Source of the DNA: Flavobacteriales bacterium
GTDB taxonomy: Bacteria; Bacteroidota; Bacteroidia; UBA10329
DNA: 61,631 nucleotides
Direction: 5' to 3'
Assembly: GCA_021739625.1 (NCBI GenBank)
Contig: JAIPBJ010000011.1
Span: 1 to 61,631 of the forward strand
Shown: positions 8,671 to 16,770 of the stretch, piece by piece
Layout: the number at the start of each line of letters is the position of its first letter
Position numbering within the stretch: position 1 is the stretch's first letter
Program-made: the position numbers and the translations under genes
The notes under the pieces: model-generated
Databases searched by the model: none
Told to the model about the DNA's origin: nothing
What the model saw: the letters and a program-made list of their open reading frames with translations, nothing else

Positions 8671-9261
8671 ATGAAACAAAAGATAGCCTTTTATGCGATC
8701 GTTGTGCTGTTCATATCGCAGCCCATTGCCCTTTGGGGGCAGACCTCTGAGCGTCCGAAATATGCGCCAAGGAAAAGCAACCATAGGAACGACAAGGATC
8801 AGTATGACAGGAAACAGGGCATTTGGATGCAGTACAGCGCATCGCGGGTGCTCATTGCAGAGATCAACTACCTTAACGACAAGAAGCACGGACTGTCAAC
8901 ACGGTATTATCCTCACAGCGGCACCGTCATGGAGCAGGCCGAGTACTTCGATGGCCGGCTCAATGGCAGCTACAAGAAGTTCTTCTACACAGGCAGTCTC
9001 AAGACCGAGGGGGAATATGATTTCAACAAGCGCACCGGCTATTGGGTCAGTTATTTCCATACCACAGGAGAGATCAGTTCGGAGGGCAGCTATGTCAAGG
9101 GGAAGAAGAATGGTGATTGGAAATTCTATGATTCCAAAGGGAAGCTCAAGTACACCTATGCCTATAAGAATGGTGTGCTTGTGGCCAAGAATGGAGTCAC
9201 ATTGGAGGAATTGAAAAGGCTGGAGATGGAGAAGAGTCAGACGATAACAACACCGAAGTAG
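8671..9261 (+). CDS. Exported YwqK/MORN-repeat family protein
   Basis: A 196-residue protein with an N-terminal signal peptide (MKQKIAFYAIVVLFISQPIALWGQ) and a run of MORN-like beta-hairpin repeats (G-x-W/S-x-x-Y-x-x-G-x-x-x): LNGSYKKFFYTGSLKTEGEY, RTGYWVSYFHTTGEI, KNGDWKFYDSKGKL. Such proteins are often annotated as YwqK-type antitoxin-like, but there is no toxin partner here and that label carries little functional weight. It is inserted between fadN and fadA in the same direction with 30 bp to fadN, so it may be co-transcribed; a link to fatty-acid use is not supported by its sequence. Confidence 0.75.
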   Translation: MKQKIAFYAIVVLFISQPIALWGQTSERPKYAPRKSNHRNDKDQYDRKQGIWMQYSASRVLIAEINYLNDKKHGLSTRYYPHSGTVMEQAEYFDGRLNGSYKKFFYTGSLKTEGEYDFNKRTGYWVSYFHTTGEISSEGSYVKGKKNGDWKFYDSKGKLKYTYAYKNGVLVAKNGVTLEELKRLEMEKSQTITTPK

Positions 9262-9395
9262 CGGAACAGCAAATCAGGGTTTCAGTGTCAGGAGTGCGCA
9301 GAGCCTTAGAGACCTTTTTCTTCTGCTGATAGCCTGAAAACCTGAAACGCTGATAAGCTCAAACATTAAACATTGAACTTTAAACCTTTTAAGAA
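9262..9395 (+). repeat. Spacer with reiterated words before fadA
   Basis: This 134-bp spacer repeats GCTGATAAG/GCTGATAGC, CCTGAAAAC/CCTGAAACG and then ACATTAAACATTGAACTTTAA-type words. No open reading frame, strong hairpin or -7 box is visible. Confidence 0.4.
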
Positions 9396-10571
9396 ATGAA
9401 CGCATACATCATAGCAGGATTCCGCACAGCAGTGGGCAAGGCCCCCCGTGGCGTATTCAAATTCACCCGTCCGGACGATCTGGCGGCAGATGTCATCAGG
9501 CACCTTGTGAAGTCGGTCCCGACCCTCGACCCGGAGACCATCGATGACGTGATTGCGGGCTGTGCCACGCCCGAAGCGGAAATGGGCCTCAACATGGGCC
9601 GCATGATCTCGCTCATGGGCCTCGACACGGTGAAAGTGCCGGGCATGACACTGAACCGCTACTGCTCATCGGGTCTTGAGGCCATTTCGATAGCCGCGGC
9701 CAAGATCCATTCGGGCCTTGCCGATTGCATCATTGCCGGTGGTGCCGAAAGCATGAGCCCGATGCCGTTCGGTGGCTGGACCGTCACTCCGAACTATGAG
9801 GTGGCCAAGCATCACAATGACTGGTATTGGGGCATGGGCCTGACGGCCGAGGCGGTGGCCGACAAATACAAGGTGAGCCGCGAGGATCAGGACGTTTTTT
9901 CCATGAAATCGCATGAGAAGGCATTGGCAGCCATCAAGGAGGGCCGTTTCAAGGATGGCATTGTGCCCATCACAGTGAATCATGTTTTTCTGGACGAGAA
10001 CGAGAAGCGTCAGGAGAAGTCATATATCGTTGACACGGACGAAGGCCCACGGGCCGGAAGCACCGTGGAGGCGCTCGGAAAACTCCGTCCGGTGTTCACC
10101 CCGCAGGGAAGCGTCACCGCAGGCAACAGCTCGCAGACCTCTGACGGTGCAGCCTTCGTGATGGTCGTCTCTGAGAAGAAGCTGAAGGAGCTCGGTGTGC
10201 AGCCTCTTGCCCGCATGGTGAGCTATGCAGTGGCCGGTCTTGAGCCGAGTCTCATGGGGGCCGGGCCCATTTACGCCATTCCAAAGGCGTTGAAGATCGC
10301 TGGGCTCAAGCAGAACGATATCGACCTCATCGAACTGAACGAGGCGTTCGCTTCGCAGTCGCTCGCAGTGATCCGTGAACTGGGGCTGGACGAGAGCCGC
10401 GTGAACGTGAACGGTGGCGCCATCGCCCTTGGTCACCCGCTGGGTTGCACTGGCGGTAAGCTGACGGTTCAAGTTCTGAACGAACTGAAGAGACGCAACG
10501 GCAAGTACGGAATGGTCACGATGTGCGTAGGCACGGGCCAGGGAGCAGCGGGGATCTTTGAAATGATGTGA
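9396..10571 (+). CDS. fadA: Acetyl-CoA C-acyltransferase (3-ketoacyl-CoA thiolase)
   Basis: Last step of the beta-oxidation spiral, thiolytic cleavage of 3-ketoacyl-CoA. It has 391 residues, normal for thiolases. The nucleophilic Cys is in [12 protein letters not shown] near residue 89; the GHP motif is in [15 protein letters not shown] and the second active-site Cys in [14 protein letters not shown]. Other family signatures are [13 protein letters not shown] and ELNEAFASQ. It is followed by fadE in the same direction, completing the fadN-fadA-fadE set known from Bacillus. Confidence 0.96.
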   Translation: MNAYIIAGFRTAVGKAPRGVFKFTRPDDLAADVIRHLVKSVPTLDPETIDDVIAGCATPEAEMGLNMGRMISLMGLDTVKVPGMTLNRYCSSGLEAISIAAAKIHSGLADCIIAGGAESMSPMPFGGWTVTPNYEVAKHHNDWYWGMGLTAEAVADKYKVSREDQDVFSMKSHEKALAAIKEGRFKDGIVPITVNHVFLDENEKRQEKSYIVDTDEGPRAGSTVEALGKLRPVFTPQGSVTAGNSSQTSDGAAFVMVVSEKKLKELGVQPLARMVSYAVAGLEPSLMGAGPIYAIPKALKIAGLKQNDIDLIELNEAFASQSLAVIRELGLDESRVNVNGGAIALGHPLGCTGGKLTVQVLNELKRRNGKYGMVTMCVGTGQGAAGIFEMM

Positions 10572-10573
10572 TG

Positions 10574-10652
10574 ATAAGCTGTTCGCTGCTCGCCATTCGC
10601 TGTTCGGATCCGAATGGCTAAAAGCGAGAGGTGAATAGCGACCGATAAACGT
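10574..10652. repeat. Long imperfect palindrome between fadA and fadE
   Basis: The spacer is centred on TTCGGATCCGAA and its arms pair imperfectly outward for about 25 bases each (CGCTGTTCGCTGCTCGCCATTC-like left arm against the reverse complement of ATGGCTAAAAGCGAGAGGTGAATAGCG). It could fold in RNA between the two cistrons. No U-run follows, so it is not a classical terminator. Confidence 0.45.
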
Positions 10653-10676
10653 TTTCAATTTCTAATCAAAAACAAA

Positions 10677-12467
10677 ATGGCAACACTTGAGAAAAAAGCC
10701 CTCAAAGGAGGCGAATGGATCGTCCGTGAGACGGAGGCCCAACACGTGTTCATTCCCGAGGAATGGAGCGAAGAGCAATTGATGATCGCGCAGACGTGTC
10801 GCGAATTCATCGAAAAGGAAGTAAGCCCGAACCTCGACCGCATCGACAAGATGGAGGAGGGGCTGATGGTGGACCTGCTGAACAAGGCCGGTGAGCTGGG
10901 GCTGTTGTCCATCACCGTGCCCGAGGAGTTCGGAGGCATGGGCGCATCGTTCAACACAAGCTGCCTGACGGCCGAGGCCACTGGAAGCGGTCACTCATTC
11001 TCGGTGGCCATCTCAGCGCACACCGGAATAGGCACGCTGCCCATCCAATACTATGGAAACGCTGCCCAAAAGGCCAAGTACCTTCCCGGACTCTCCACTG
11101 GCGAACTGAAGGCCTCATACGCCCTCACAGAACCAAGCTCAGGTTCTGACGCCAACAGCGGCAAGACCAAGGCCACGTTGAGTGCAGACGGCAGGCATTA
11201 TGTCCTCAACGGGCAGAAGATGTGGATCACCAACGCGGGTTTCGCGGACGTGTTCATCGTTTTCGCCAAGATCGATGACGACAAGAACCTCAGCGCCTTC
11301 ATCGTGGACGGCACAACTGAAGGTCTGACCCTGAATGCCGAGGAGAAGAAACTGGGCATCAAGGGTTCATCTACCCGTCAGGTGTTCTTCAACAACTGCC
11401 ATGTGCCTGTGGAGAACCTCCTGAGCGAGCGCGGCAACGGCTTCAAGATCGCGGTGAACATCCTGAACATAGGCCGTATCAAGCTGGGTGCTGCCGCCAT
11501 CGGAGGGGCCAAATCCATCATTGGCGATGCTGTGAACTATGCCAACGAGCGCGAGCAGTTCGGCCGTCCCATCAGCAAGTACGGGGCCATCCGCCACAAA
11601 CTGGCCGAGCAGACCATCCGCACATGGGTGCTGGAAACGGCCACATACCGTGCCGGGCAGGACATCGAGGACTGCATCAATGCGTTCATCGCTGAGGGTG
11701 TGGAGCCTGAACAGGCCAAGATCCAAGGGGTGGCCTCCTACCCCATCGAGTGAGCCAATATCAAGGTGTTCGGCTCTGAGGTGATCGACTTTGTGGTGGA
11801 CGAGGGCCTGCAGATCTACGGTGGCATGGGCTTCAGTGCCGAGGCCCCGATGGAGCGCAGCTATCGCGATGCACGCATCAACCGCATCTTCGAGGGTACG
11901 AACGAGATCAACCGCATGCTCACTGTTGACATGATCCTGAAGAAGGGCATGAAAGGCGAGATCGACCTGATGGGCCCTGCGCAGAAGGTGGCAGGCGAGC
12001 TCCTGAGCATCCCCGAAATGGAGGACGCTGGCGAGGGTGTTTTCGCCAACGAGCGCAGGTACATCCGCAACTTCAAGAAGGCGGGGCTGATGGTGGCTGG
12101 TGCTGCGGTTCAGAAGCTGATGGCGACCCTGAGCAAGGAGCAGGAGATCCTGATGAACATCGCGGACATCCTCATCGGCATCTATACCGCTGAGAGTGCG
12201 CTGCTGCGTGCCGAGAAGCTCATCTCGCTCCGTGGCGAGGAGGCCTGCAGCCTGCAGATCGACATGGTGAAGACCTACTTCAACGATATGGCCGACAACA
12301 TCAACAAGTTCGGCAAGGACGCCATTACCTCATTTGCCGAGGGCGATGAGCTCCGCGCCATGCTGATGGGCCTCAAGCGTTTCACCAAGACCGAGCCGTT
12401 CAACCACAAGGAGGCCCGCAAGCGCATCGCGGCCTTGGTGATCGAAGAGAACAAATATCCTTTCTGA
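10677..12467 (+). pseudogene. fadE: Acyl-CoA dehydrogenase, interrupted by in-frame TGA
   Basis: Read through, this is a 596-residue acyl-CoA dehydrogenase, the length of Bacillus FadE. It would oxidise acyl-CoA to trans-2-enoyl-CoA with FAD. A TGA at 11751-11753 splits it in the same frame into 358 and 233 residues. The first part has the N-terminal and middle domains (YALTEPSSGSDANSG, KMWITNAGFAD); the second has IYGGMGFSAEAPMERSYRD and INRIFEGTNEI, whose Glu is the catalytic base. A truncated product would therefore be inactive. At the break the sequence reads YPIE-stop-ANIKVFGSE where homologues usually have YAIECAxxKVxGSE, so the stop replaces a Cys. Both halves look otherwise intact, so the change is recent, recoded, or a sequence error. 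Confidence 0.85.
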
Positions 12468-12480
12468 GGATGAGCACCAG

Positions 12481-12513
12481 AGCTTCGTCAAACTTTCAAA
12501 GTTTGACGGAGCT
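12481..12513. repeat. 33-bp near-perfect palindrome
   Basis: The arms are AGCT-(T/C)-CGTCAAACTTT on each strand around a single central C; only one position mismatches. It lies immediately after fadE and before the terminator and could be a REP-like element or part of the 3-prime end of the fad transcript. Confidence 0.6.
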
Positions 12514-12525
12514 GGAGAATGAAGG

Positions 12526-12559
12526 CCGCCCTTCCCGAATTTGGGGAGGGCGGTTTTTT
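12526..12559 (+). terminator. Rho-independent terminator of the fad operon
   Basis: A GC-rich stem CCGCCCTTCCC / GGGGAGGGCGG around GAATTT is followed by TTTTTT. It lies 59 bases after the fadE stop codon and ends the marR-fad transcription unit. Confidence 0.85.
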
Positions 12560-12912
12560 GCTTTTGATCAGCCTCAGGGCACAGACCCTGATGTTTGTAG
12601 GAAAGAAGCGCAGCCCCGTCACAGCATGACGCTCACAATGGCACTCTGGTCACCCACCTCATGGTCGTCCATGAATAGGTGGGCATGATACTCCCGCTTT
12701 TCGGGCACGCCCTCCGCAAGATTGGGGCGCGTGTCGATGAACGGGCTGCGGGCGTCTTGGCCGTGGAAAATGCACTTGGCATACAGCGTGGTGCTGCTCG
12801 CGGTGCATTTCATATAGTGGAAGGCCAATGGGTGTCTTTGGCATCTCCCTGTTCACTATAGACCCTCAATAAAACCTCTTCCCGCTTTTCGCCTTGTCCA
12901 TAGCGGCCCAAT
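12560..12912. other. Gene-poor stretch, one doubtful minus-strand ORF
   Basis: No family is recognised here. On the minus strand 12619-12813 encodes 64 residues from an internal ATG (MKCTASSTTLYAKC...), with protein-like segments such as FHGQDARSPFIDTRP and EYHAHLFMDDHEVG; the frame is closed by a TGA shortly upstream. It could be a small gene or the remnant of a longer one. Confidence 0.35.
12619..12813 (-). CDS. Doubtful small ORF or gene remnant
   Basis: A 64-residue frame (69 if a TTG at 12828 is used) ending ...VGDQSAIVSVML. Composition and the polar, structured-looking middle (HGQDARSPFIDTRPNLAEG) are more protein-like than typical shadow frames, but I recognise no family. There is no -7 box in front of it and no neighbour in the same direction close by. 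It may be a broken C-terminal piece of a lost gene. Confidence 0.3.
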   Translation of the reverse strand: MKCTASSTTLYAKCIFHGQDARSPFIDTRPNLAEGVPEKREYHAHLFMDDHEVGDQSAIVSVML

Positions 12913-13203
12913 TGTGTTCGGGAAGGGGCAACCTGTGTTCAGGAAGCCTCAACCTGTGTTCGGGAAGCCTCAACCTGTGTTCAGGAAGGGTCAACCTGTG
13001 TTCGGGAAGGGTCAACCTGTGTTCGGGAAGGGTCAACCTGTGTTCGGGAAGGGTCAACCTGTGTTCAGGAAGGGTCAACCTGTGTTCGGGAAGGGTCAAC
13101 CTGTGTTCGGGAAGGGTCAACCTGTGTTCAGGAAGAGGGCAACCGTGTTCGGGATAGGTCAACCTGTGTTCGGGAAGAGGGCAACCGTGTTCAGGAAGGG
13201 AGT
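12913..13203. repeat. Tandem array, 14 copies of a 21-bp unit
   Basis: Ten copies of exactly 21 bp, then copies of 22, 20 and 22 bp and a final partial copy. Each unit contains TGTGTTCRGGAAG and most continue GGTCAACC; R alternates irregularly between G and A. The first three and last four copies diverge, the central seven are nearly identical. Both strands stay open in several frames because 21 is a multiple of three, but the frames have no start context and no terminal sequence beyond the repeat, so I treat the array as non-coding. There are no spacers between units, so it is not CRISPR. Confidence 0.95.
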
Positions 13204-13307
13204 GTGCAACGAACTGTGAAGAGGCTGTGCTTCTTGATGTCAACCGATGACCGCGTCCATACGGCACTGCGCGGACGCATCTTCCACAACACTGTGGTCA
13301 GGTTCAC

Positions 13308-13838
13308 TCACCAGTTCACCACCGCCTGATTGAAGATGTCCTGAATGAGCTGCTCGTTGATCTCTGCGATCAGCGTCTGCTCCACATCCGAGAGGTTGAC
13401 CCCCGAATTGAAGTCTGCAAACCGCGTGAAGGTCTTCTCAAAACTGTTGTCCTCGTTCTTCGTGTCGGTATAGGTGACGGTCACAGAAATGGACAGGCGG
13501 TTCTGCGCGGCAGCGTTGCCTTGGATGGACACGGGCTGCGTGCGATAGTCCGAGATGCGCCCCTCGAAACGGATGTCGCCATTGGCCGGCAGCAGGTTGA
13601 GGTTGGTCTGGTTCACGAACTTGTCCCTCAGCTGCTCGGTGAAAAGCTGCGGCATGTTGGGCGGTGCCAACGGGGCGTATGATGGGAAAGCGGCAATGCT
13701 CACGCTCTTCACATCGGGCGAAATGCTTGCTCCGGTGAAGGAATAGACCCCGCAGCCTGTGGTAGTTAAAAGGAAAATGGAAAACAGCCAATAGAAAATG
13801 GTAAGGCCAGACCGAGGCGTCCACCTGCCGTTGGGCAT
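13308..13838 (-). CDS. lptE: LptE-family lipopolysaccharide assembly lipoprotein
   Basis: Outer-membrane lipoprotein that plugs LptD in LPS export. The 176-residue protein has a lipobox LTTTGC and after it the family opening GVYSFTGASISPDVKSVSI, followed by LFTEQLRDKFVNQTNL and the C-terminal QTLIAEINEQLIQDIFNQA. The start at 13838 is preferred because it gives a normal signal peptide (positively charged, then IFYWLFSIFLL); the open frame upstream overlaps low-complexity spacer. It is the last gene of miaB-sigma54 regulator-lptE; in many Bacteroidota secG comes next, but here the 21-bp array follows. Confidence 0.85.
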   Translation of the reverse strand: MPNGRWTPRSGLTIFYWLFSIFLLTTTGCGVYSFTGASISPDVKSVSIAAFPSYAPLAPPNMPQLFTEQLRDKFVNQTNLNLLPANGDIRFEGRISDYRTQPVSIQGNAAAQNRLSISVTVTYTDTKNEDNSFEKTFTRFADFNSGVNLSDVEQTLIAEINEQLIQDIFNQAVVNW

Positions 13839-13912
13839 GGACACGATTCCCCATTTTACTGCAAAAGCAGTGAGCTCCCTTCGGTCGGTTCGATTTTCCA
13901 TTTTCCTAACCA

Positions 13913-15160
13913 TCACCCAAAGTTGTATTCCTTGATCTTCCTATACAGTGTCCGTTCAGAGATGCCAAGCTCATCGGCAGCGGCCTTGCGCCTTCCGCGA
14001 TGCTTCTCCAGTGCCTTCTTGATGAGTTCCATCTCACGGTCCTCCAACGATAGCGATTCCTCCACCTCCTCATGCGCATCGAAGGGCCGCTCGCCCGGAC
14101 GATGGATCTGCATATCTGGCGATGGATTGAACCCGCTGCCGCCCACCGTAGGCTCCACATCGCGGTGCATGCGGTTAATGGTCTGCGCGTGGGTCTCCGT
14201 AACAGCATAGGCGTGTTCGCCTGCGTTGGACACCATTTCCAGCACGATCTTCTTCAGATCATTGATGTCGCGCTTCATGTCGAACAGCACCTTGTACATC
14301 AGTTCGCGTTCCGAGAAATCGGTCGCACCACTGCTTTCCGGCTGCTGTTGGGGACGGATGGCAGGAAGGTTGCTCTTGCCGCCTTCGGGCAGATAATGGC
14401 GAAGGGTGTCGGCATTGATCTCGCGCTGCTGCTCAAGGATGCTGATCTGCTCGGCCACGTTCTTCAATTGGCGCACGTTGCCCGGCCAGGCATAGTTCAT
14501 CATCAACTGTTGCGCATCATCCGTGAGGCGCACGCTCGGCATGCGGTACTTCTCCCCGAAATCGCTGGCGAACTTGCGGAACAGCAGTACGATGTCGTCC
14601 CTTCGTTCGCGCAATGGCGGAATGATGATCGGCACCGTGTTGAGGCGGTAGAACAGGTCCTCACGGAAACGCCCGCGGCTGATGGCATCGGCCATGTTCA
14701 CGTTCGTTGCGGCCACCGTGCGCACATTGGTGCGCAGACTCTTGGACGAACCCACCTTGATGAACTCGCCCGTCTCCAGCACCCGCAGCAGACGCACCTG
14801 CGTGTTCAGCGGCAGTTCGGCCACCTCATCGAGGAAGATGGTGCCCCCGTCAGCCACCTCAAAGTAGCCCTTGCGTGCCTCATGCGCCCCGGTGAAGGAC
14901 CCCTTCTCGTGGCCGAAGAGCTCCGAGTCTATCGTCCCCTCAGGGATTGCACCGCAGTTCACTGCGATGTACTGCGCGTGCTTGCGCGCACTGAGCTGGT
15001 GAATGATCTGCGAGAACACCTCCTTGCCCGTGCCGCTCTCGCCCGTCACCAGCACCGAGATGTCGGTGGGTGCCACGCGCATGGCGGTCTCCAGCGCGTG
15101 GTTCAGCAGCGGGCTGTGGCCGATGATCCCGAAACGTTGTTTAACTCCTTCTAAAGTCAT
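13913..15160 (-). CDS. Sigma54-dependent Fis-family transcriptional activator
   Basis: AAA+ enhancer-binding protein of 415 residues without a receiver or other sensory N-terminal domain; the AAA+ domain starts at about residue 10. Walker A is GESGTGKE, Walker B GTIFLDEV, and the sigma54-contact loop is GSFTGA rather than the usual GAFTGA. The arginine-finger region FREDLFYRLNT and WPGNVRQLKN follow. Residues 260-360 form a linker of no known fold, and the end is a Fis-type helix-turn-helix (KAAADELGISERTLYRKIKEY). With no input domain, activity is probably set by its level or by a partner protein. Its place between miaB and lptE is conserved in the phylum. Confidence 0.93.
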   Translation of the reverse strand: MTLEGVKQRFGIIGHSPLLNHALETAMRVAPTDISVLVTGESGTGKEVFSQIIHQLSARKHAQYIAVNCGAIPEGTIDSELFGHEKGSFTGAHEARKGYFEVADGGTIFLDEVAELPLNTQVRLLRVLETGEFIKVGSSKSLRTNVRTVAATNVNMADAISRGRFREDLFYRLNTVPIIIPPLRERRDDIVLLFRKFASDFGEKYRMPSVRLTDDAQQLMMNYAWPGNVRQLKNVAEQISILEQQREINADTLRHYLPEGGKSNLPAIRPQQQPESSGATDFSERELMYKVLFDMKRDINDLKKIVLEMVSNAGEHAYAVTETHAQTINRMHRDVEPTVGGSGFNPSPDMQIHRPGERPFDAHEEVEESLSLEDREMELIKKALEKHRGRRKAAADELGISERTLYRKIKEYNFG

Positions 15161-15211
15161 TTTGTCGGAAAATGGGGAAATCGAAAATGGGGCAATGGTT
15201 GAGGTCAGAAC

Positions 15212-16654
15212 TCACCTCACAGCCACCCCCTTCAAAGTTGCCGAAGTACAGTCCTGCACCAGCACGTTCACATACTGCCCCTTCTCAAAGTTCTCACGGG
15301 GGAAGACGATGACCTTGTTCTGCGTGTTGCGGCCTTGGAGGAAGTCGGGCGATTTCCTGCTCGGCCCTTCTATCAACACCTCGAAGGTCTTGCCGATGTC
15401 GCGCCTGTTGCTCTCCTCACTGAGGCGCATCTGAAGGTCGATCACCTCCTGCAATCTGCGGCCTTTCACCTCCTCGGGCACATCGTCCTCCAGTTTCTTA
15501 GCGGCCAGCGTGCCCGGGCGTTCGCTGTACTTGAACATGTAGGCGAAATCGAACTGCGCGGCCTCGATGATCGAAAGTGTATCCTGATGCTCTTCCTCGG
15601 TCTCGGTGCAGAAACCGCTGATGGTGTCGGTGCTGATGCCGCATTCGGGCACCAGCTCGCGGATGCGCTGGATGCGTTGCAGATACCACTCGCGGGTGTA
15701 GCCACGGTTCATCAGATCCAACACACGGCTGTTACCACTCTGCACAGGCAGGTGGATGTAGCTGCACACGTTGCGGTACTTGGCCATCACGTGCAGCACG
15801 TCATCACTCAGATCCTTGGGATGCGAGGTGGAGAACCGCACGCGCAGCAATGGGCTGACCTGCGCCACACGTTCCATCAGTTCGGCAAAGCTCACTGTGC
15901 CTGTCAGGTCGCCCTTGGCGAGAATGTCCTTCTTGAGGCCACCACCGCCCCAGAGGTAGCTGTCCACGTTCTGGCCGAGCAGGGTCACCTCGCGGTAGCC
16001 ATCGGCAAACAACTGGCGGGCCTCCTCTACAATGCTTTCAGAGTCTCGGCTGCGTTCACGGCCACGGGTGAACGGCACCACGCAGAACGTACACATGTTG
16101 TCGCATCCACGGGTGATGCTGATGAATGCCGAGATGCCATTGCCGCCCAATCGCACGGGGGCGATGTCAGCGTAGGTCTCCTCGCGGCTCAGGAGGACGT
16201 TCACCGCCTTCTGGCCTGTCTCGGCCACGCGCACCAGATTGGGCAGGTCGCGATAGCTGTCGGGGCCCACCACGATGTCCACCAGTTTGTCCTCGTCCAA
16301 GAGTTTGGTCTTGAGGCGTTCGGCCATGCAGCCCATCACGCCCACCACAAGGTCGGGGTTGGTCTTCTTCACCCTGCGGAACTCATCAAGGCGGCCACGC
16401 ACACGCTGTTCAGCGTTGTCGCGGATGGCGCAGGTGTTCACCATGATCACATCGGCCTCCTCCATTATCCTGGTGGTCTGAAAGCCGTCCTTGATGAGTA
16501 CGGACGCCACGATCTCGCTGTCGGAGAAATTCATTTGGCAGCCGTAGCTCTCCACATAGAGCTTCTTGCCGTGGCCGTTCGTACCTGGCAGGTCAACGGC
16601 CTCGCCCTGACGTTCTTCAAGGATGACCTTCTCGGTCGTCAATTGCTCTTGCAT
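15212..16654 (-). CDS. miaB: tRNA-2-methylthio-N6-dimethylallyladenosine synthase
   Basis: Radical-SAM methylthiotransferase that adds the 2-methylthio group to i6A37 of tRNAs reading UNN codons. In 480 residues it has the UPF0004 domain with its three cluster cysteines ([32 protein letters not shown]), the radical-SAM motif [20 protein letters not shown] with CxxxCxxC, and a C-terminal TRAM domain ([11 protein letters not shown]...[12 protein letters not shown]). A perfect -7 box (TACCTTTG) is 20 bases upstream. It heads the miaB-sigma54-lptE unit. Confidence 0.96.
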   Translation of the reverse strand: MQEQLTTEKVILEERQGEAVDLPGTNGHGKKLYVESYGCQMNFSDSEIVASVLIKDGFQTTRIMEEADVIMVNTCAIRDNAEQRVRGRLDEFRRVKKTNPDLVVGVMGCMAERLKTKLLDEDKLVDIVVGPDSYRDLPNLVRVAETGQKAVNVLLSREETYADIAPVRLGGNGISAFISITRGCDNMCTFCVVPFTRGRERSRDSESIVEEARQLFADGYREVTLLGQNVDSYLWGGGGLKKDILAKGDLTGTVSFAELMERVAQVSPLLRVRFSTSHPKDLSDDVLHVMAKYRNVCSYIHLPVQSGNSRVLDLMNRGYTREWYLQRIQRIRELVPECGISTDTISGFCTETEEEHQDTLSIIEAAQFDFAYMFKYSERPGTLAAKKLEDDVPEEVKGRRLQEVIDLQMRLSEESNRRDIGKTFEVLIEGPSRKSPDFLQGRNTQNKVIVFPRENFEKGQYVNVLVQDCTSATLKGVAVR

Positions 16655-16673
16655 TCCTTGGATTTAAGGGCGG

Positions 16674-16681
16674 CAAAGGTA
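16674..16681 (-). promoter_or_regulatory. -7 promoter element of miaB
   Basis: The minus strand reads TACCTTTG, a perfect TAnnTTTG match, 19 bases upstream of the miaB start codon. Confidence 0.6.
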
Positions 16682-16770
16682 GCGAATTGAAGGGGTGGCT
16701 GTCAGATTGGCAGACATGTGAACCTGTCATTCCAGTCCTGTGGCAAGCTTGCATCCACGCAAGTCGCGAA

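Noticed and set aside
11751-11753. Selenocysteine codon in fadE
   Set aside because: The downstream 40 bases give only a weak, interrupted stem, and no selA/B/C/D gene is in the window. Kept as an open alternative in the findings but not annotated.
12913-13203. CRISPR array
   Set aside because: Units are contiguous, 21 bp, with no unique spacers and no cas genes nearby. The same holds for the other two arrays.
12866-13267. Repeat-protein ORFs on both strands of the 21-bp array
   Set aside because: Open frames follow from a unit length divisible by three without stops; all frames read as pure repeats and lack a start context or non-repeat domain.
14072-15154. 360-residue plus-strand ORF opposite the sigma54 activator
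   Set aside because: Antisense shadow of a complete AAA+ gene.
15335-16690. 451-residue plus-strand ORF opposite miaB
   Set aside because: Antisense frame of a clear miaB gene; His/Ala-rich composition typical of shadow frames.
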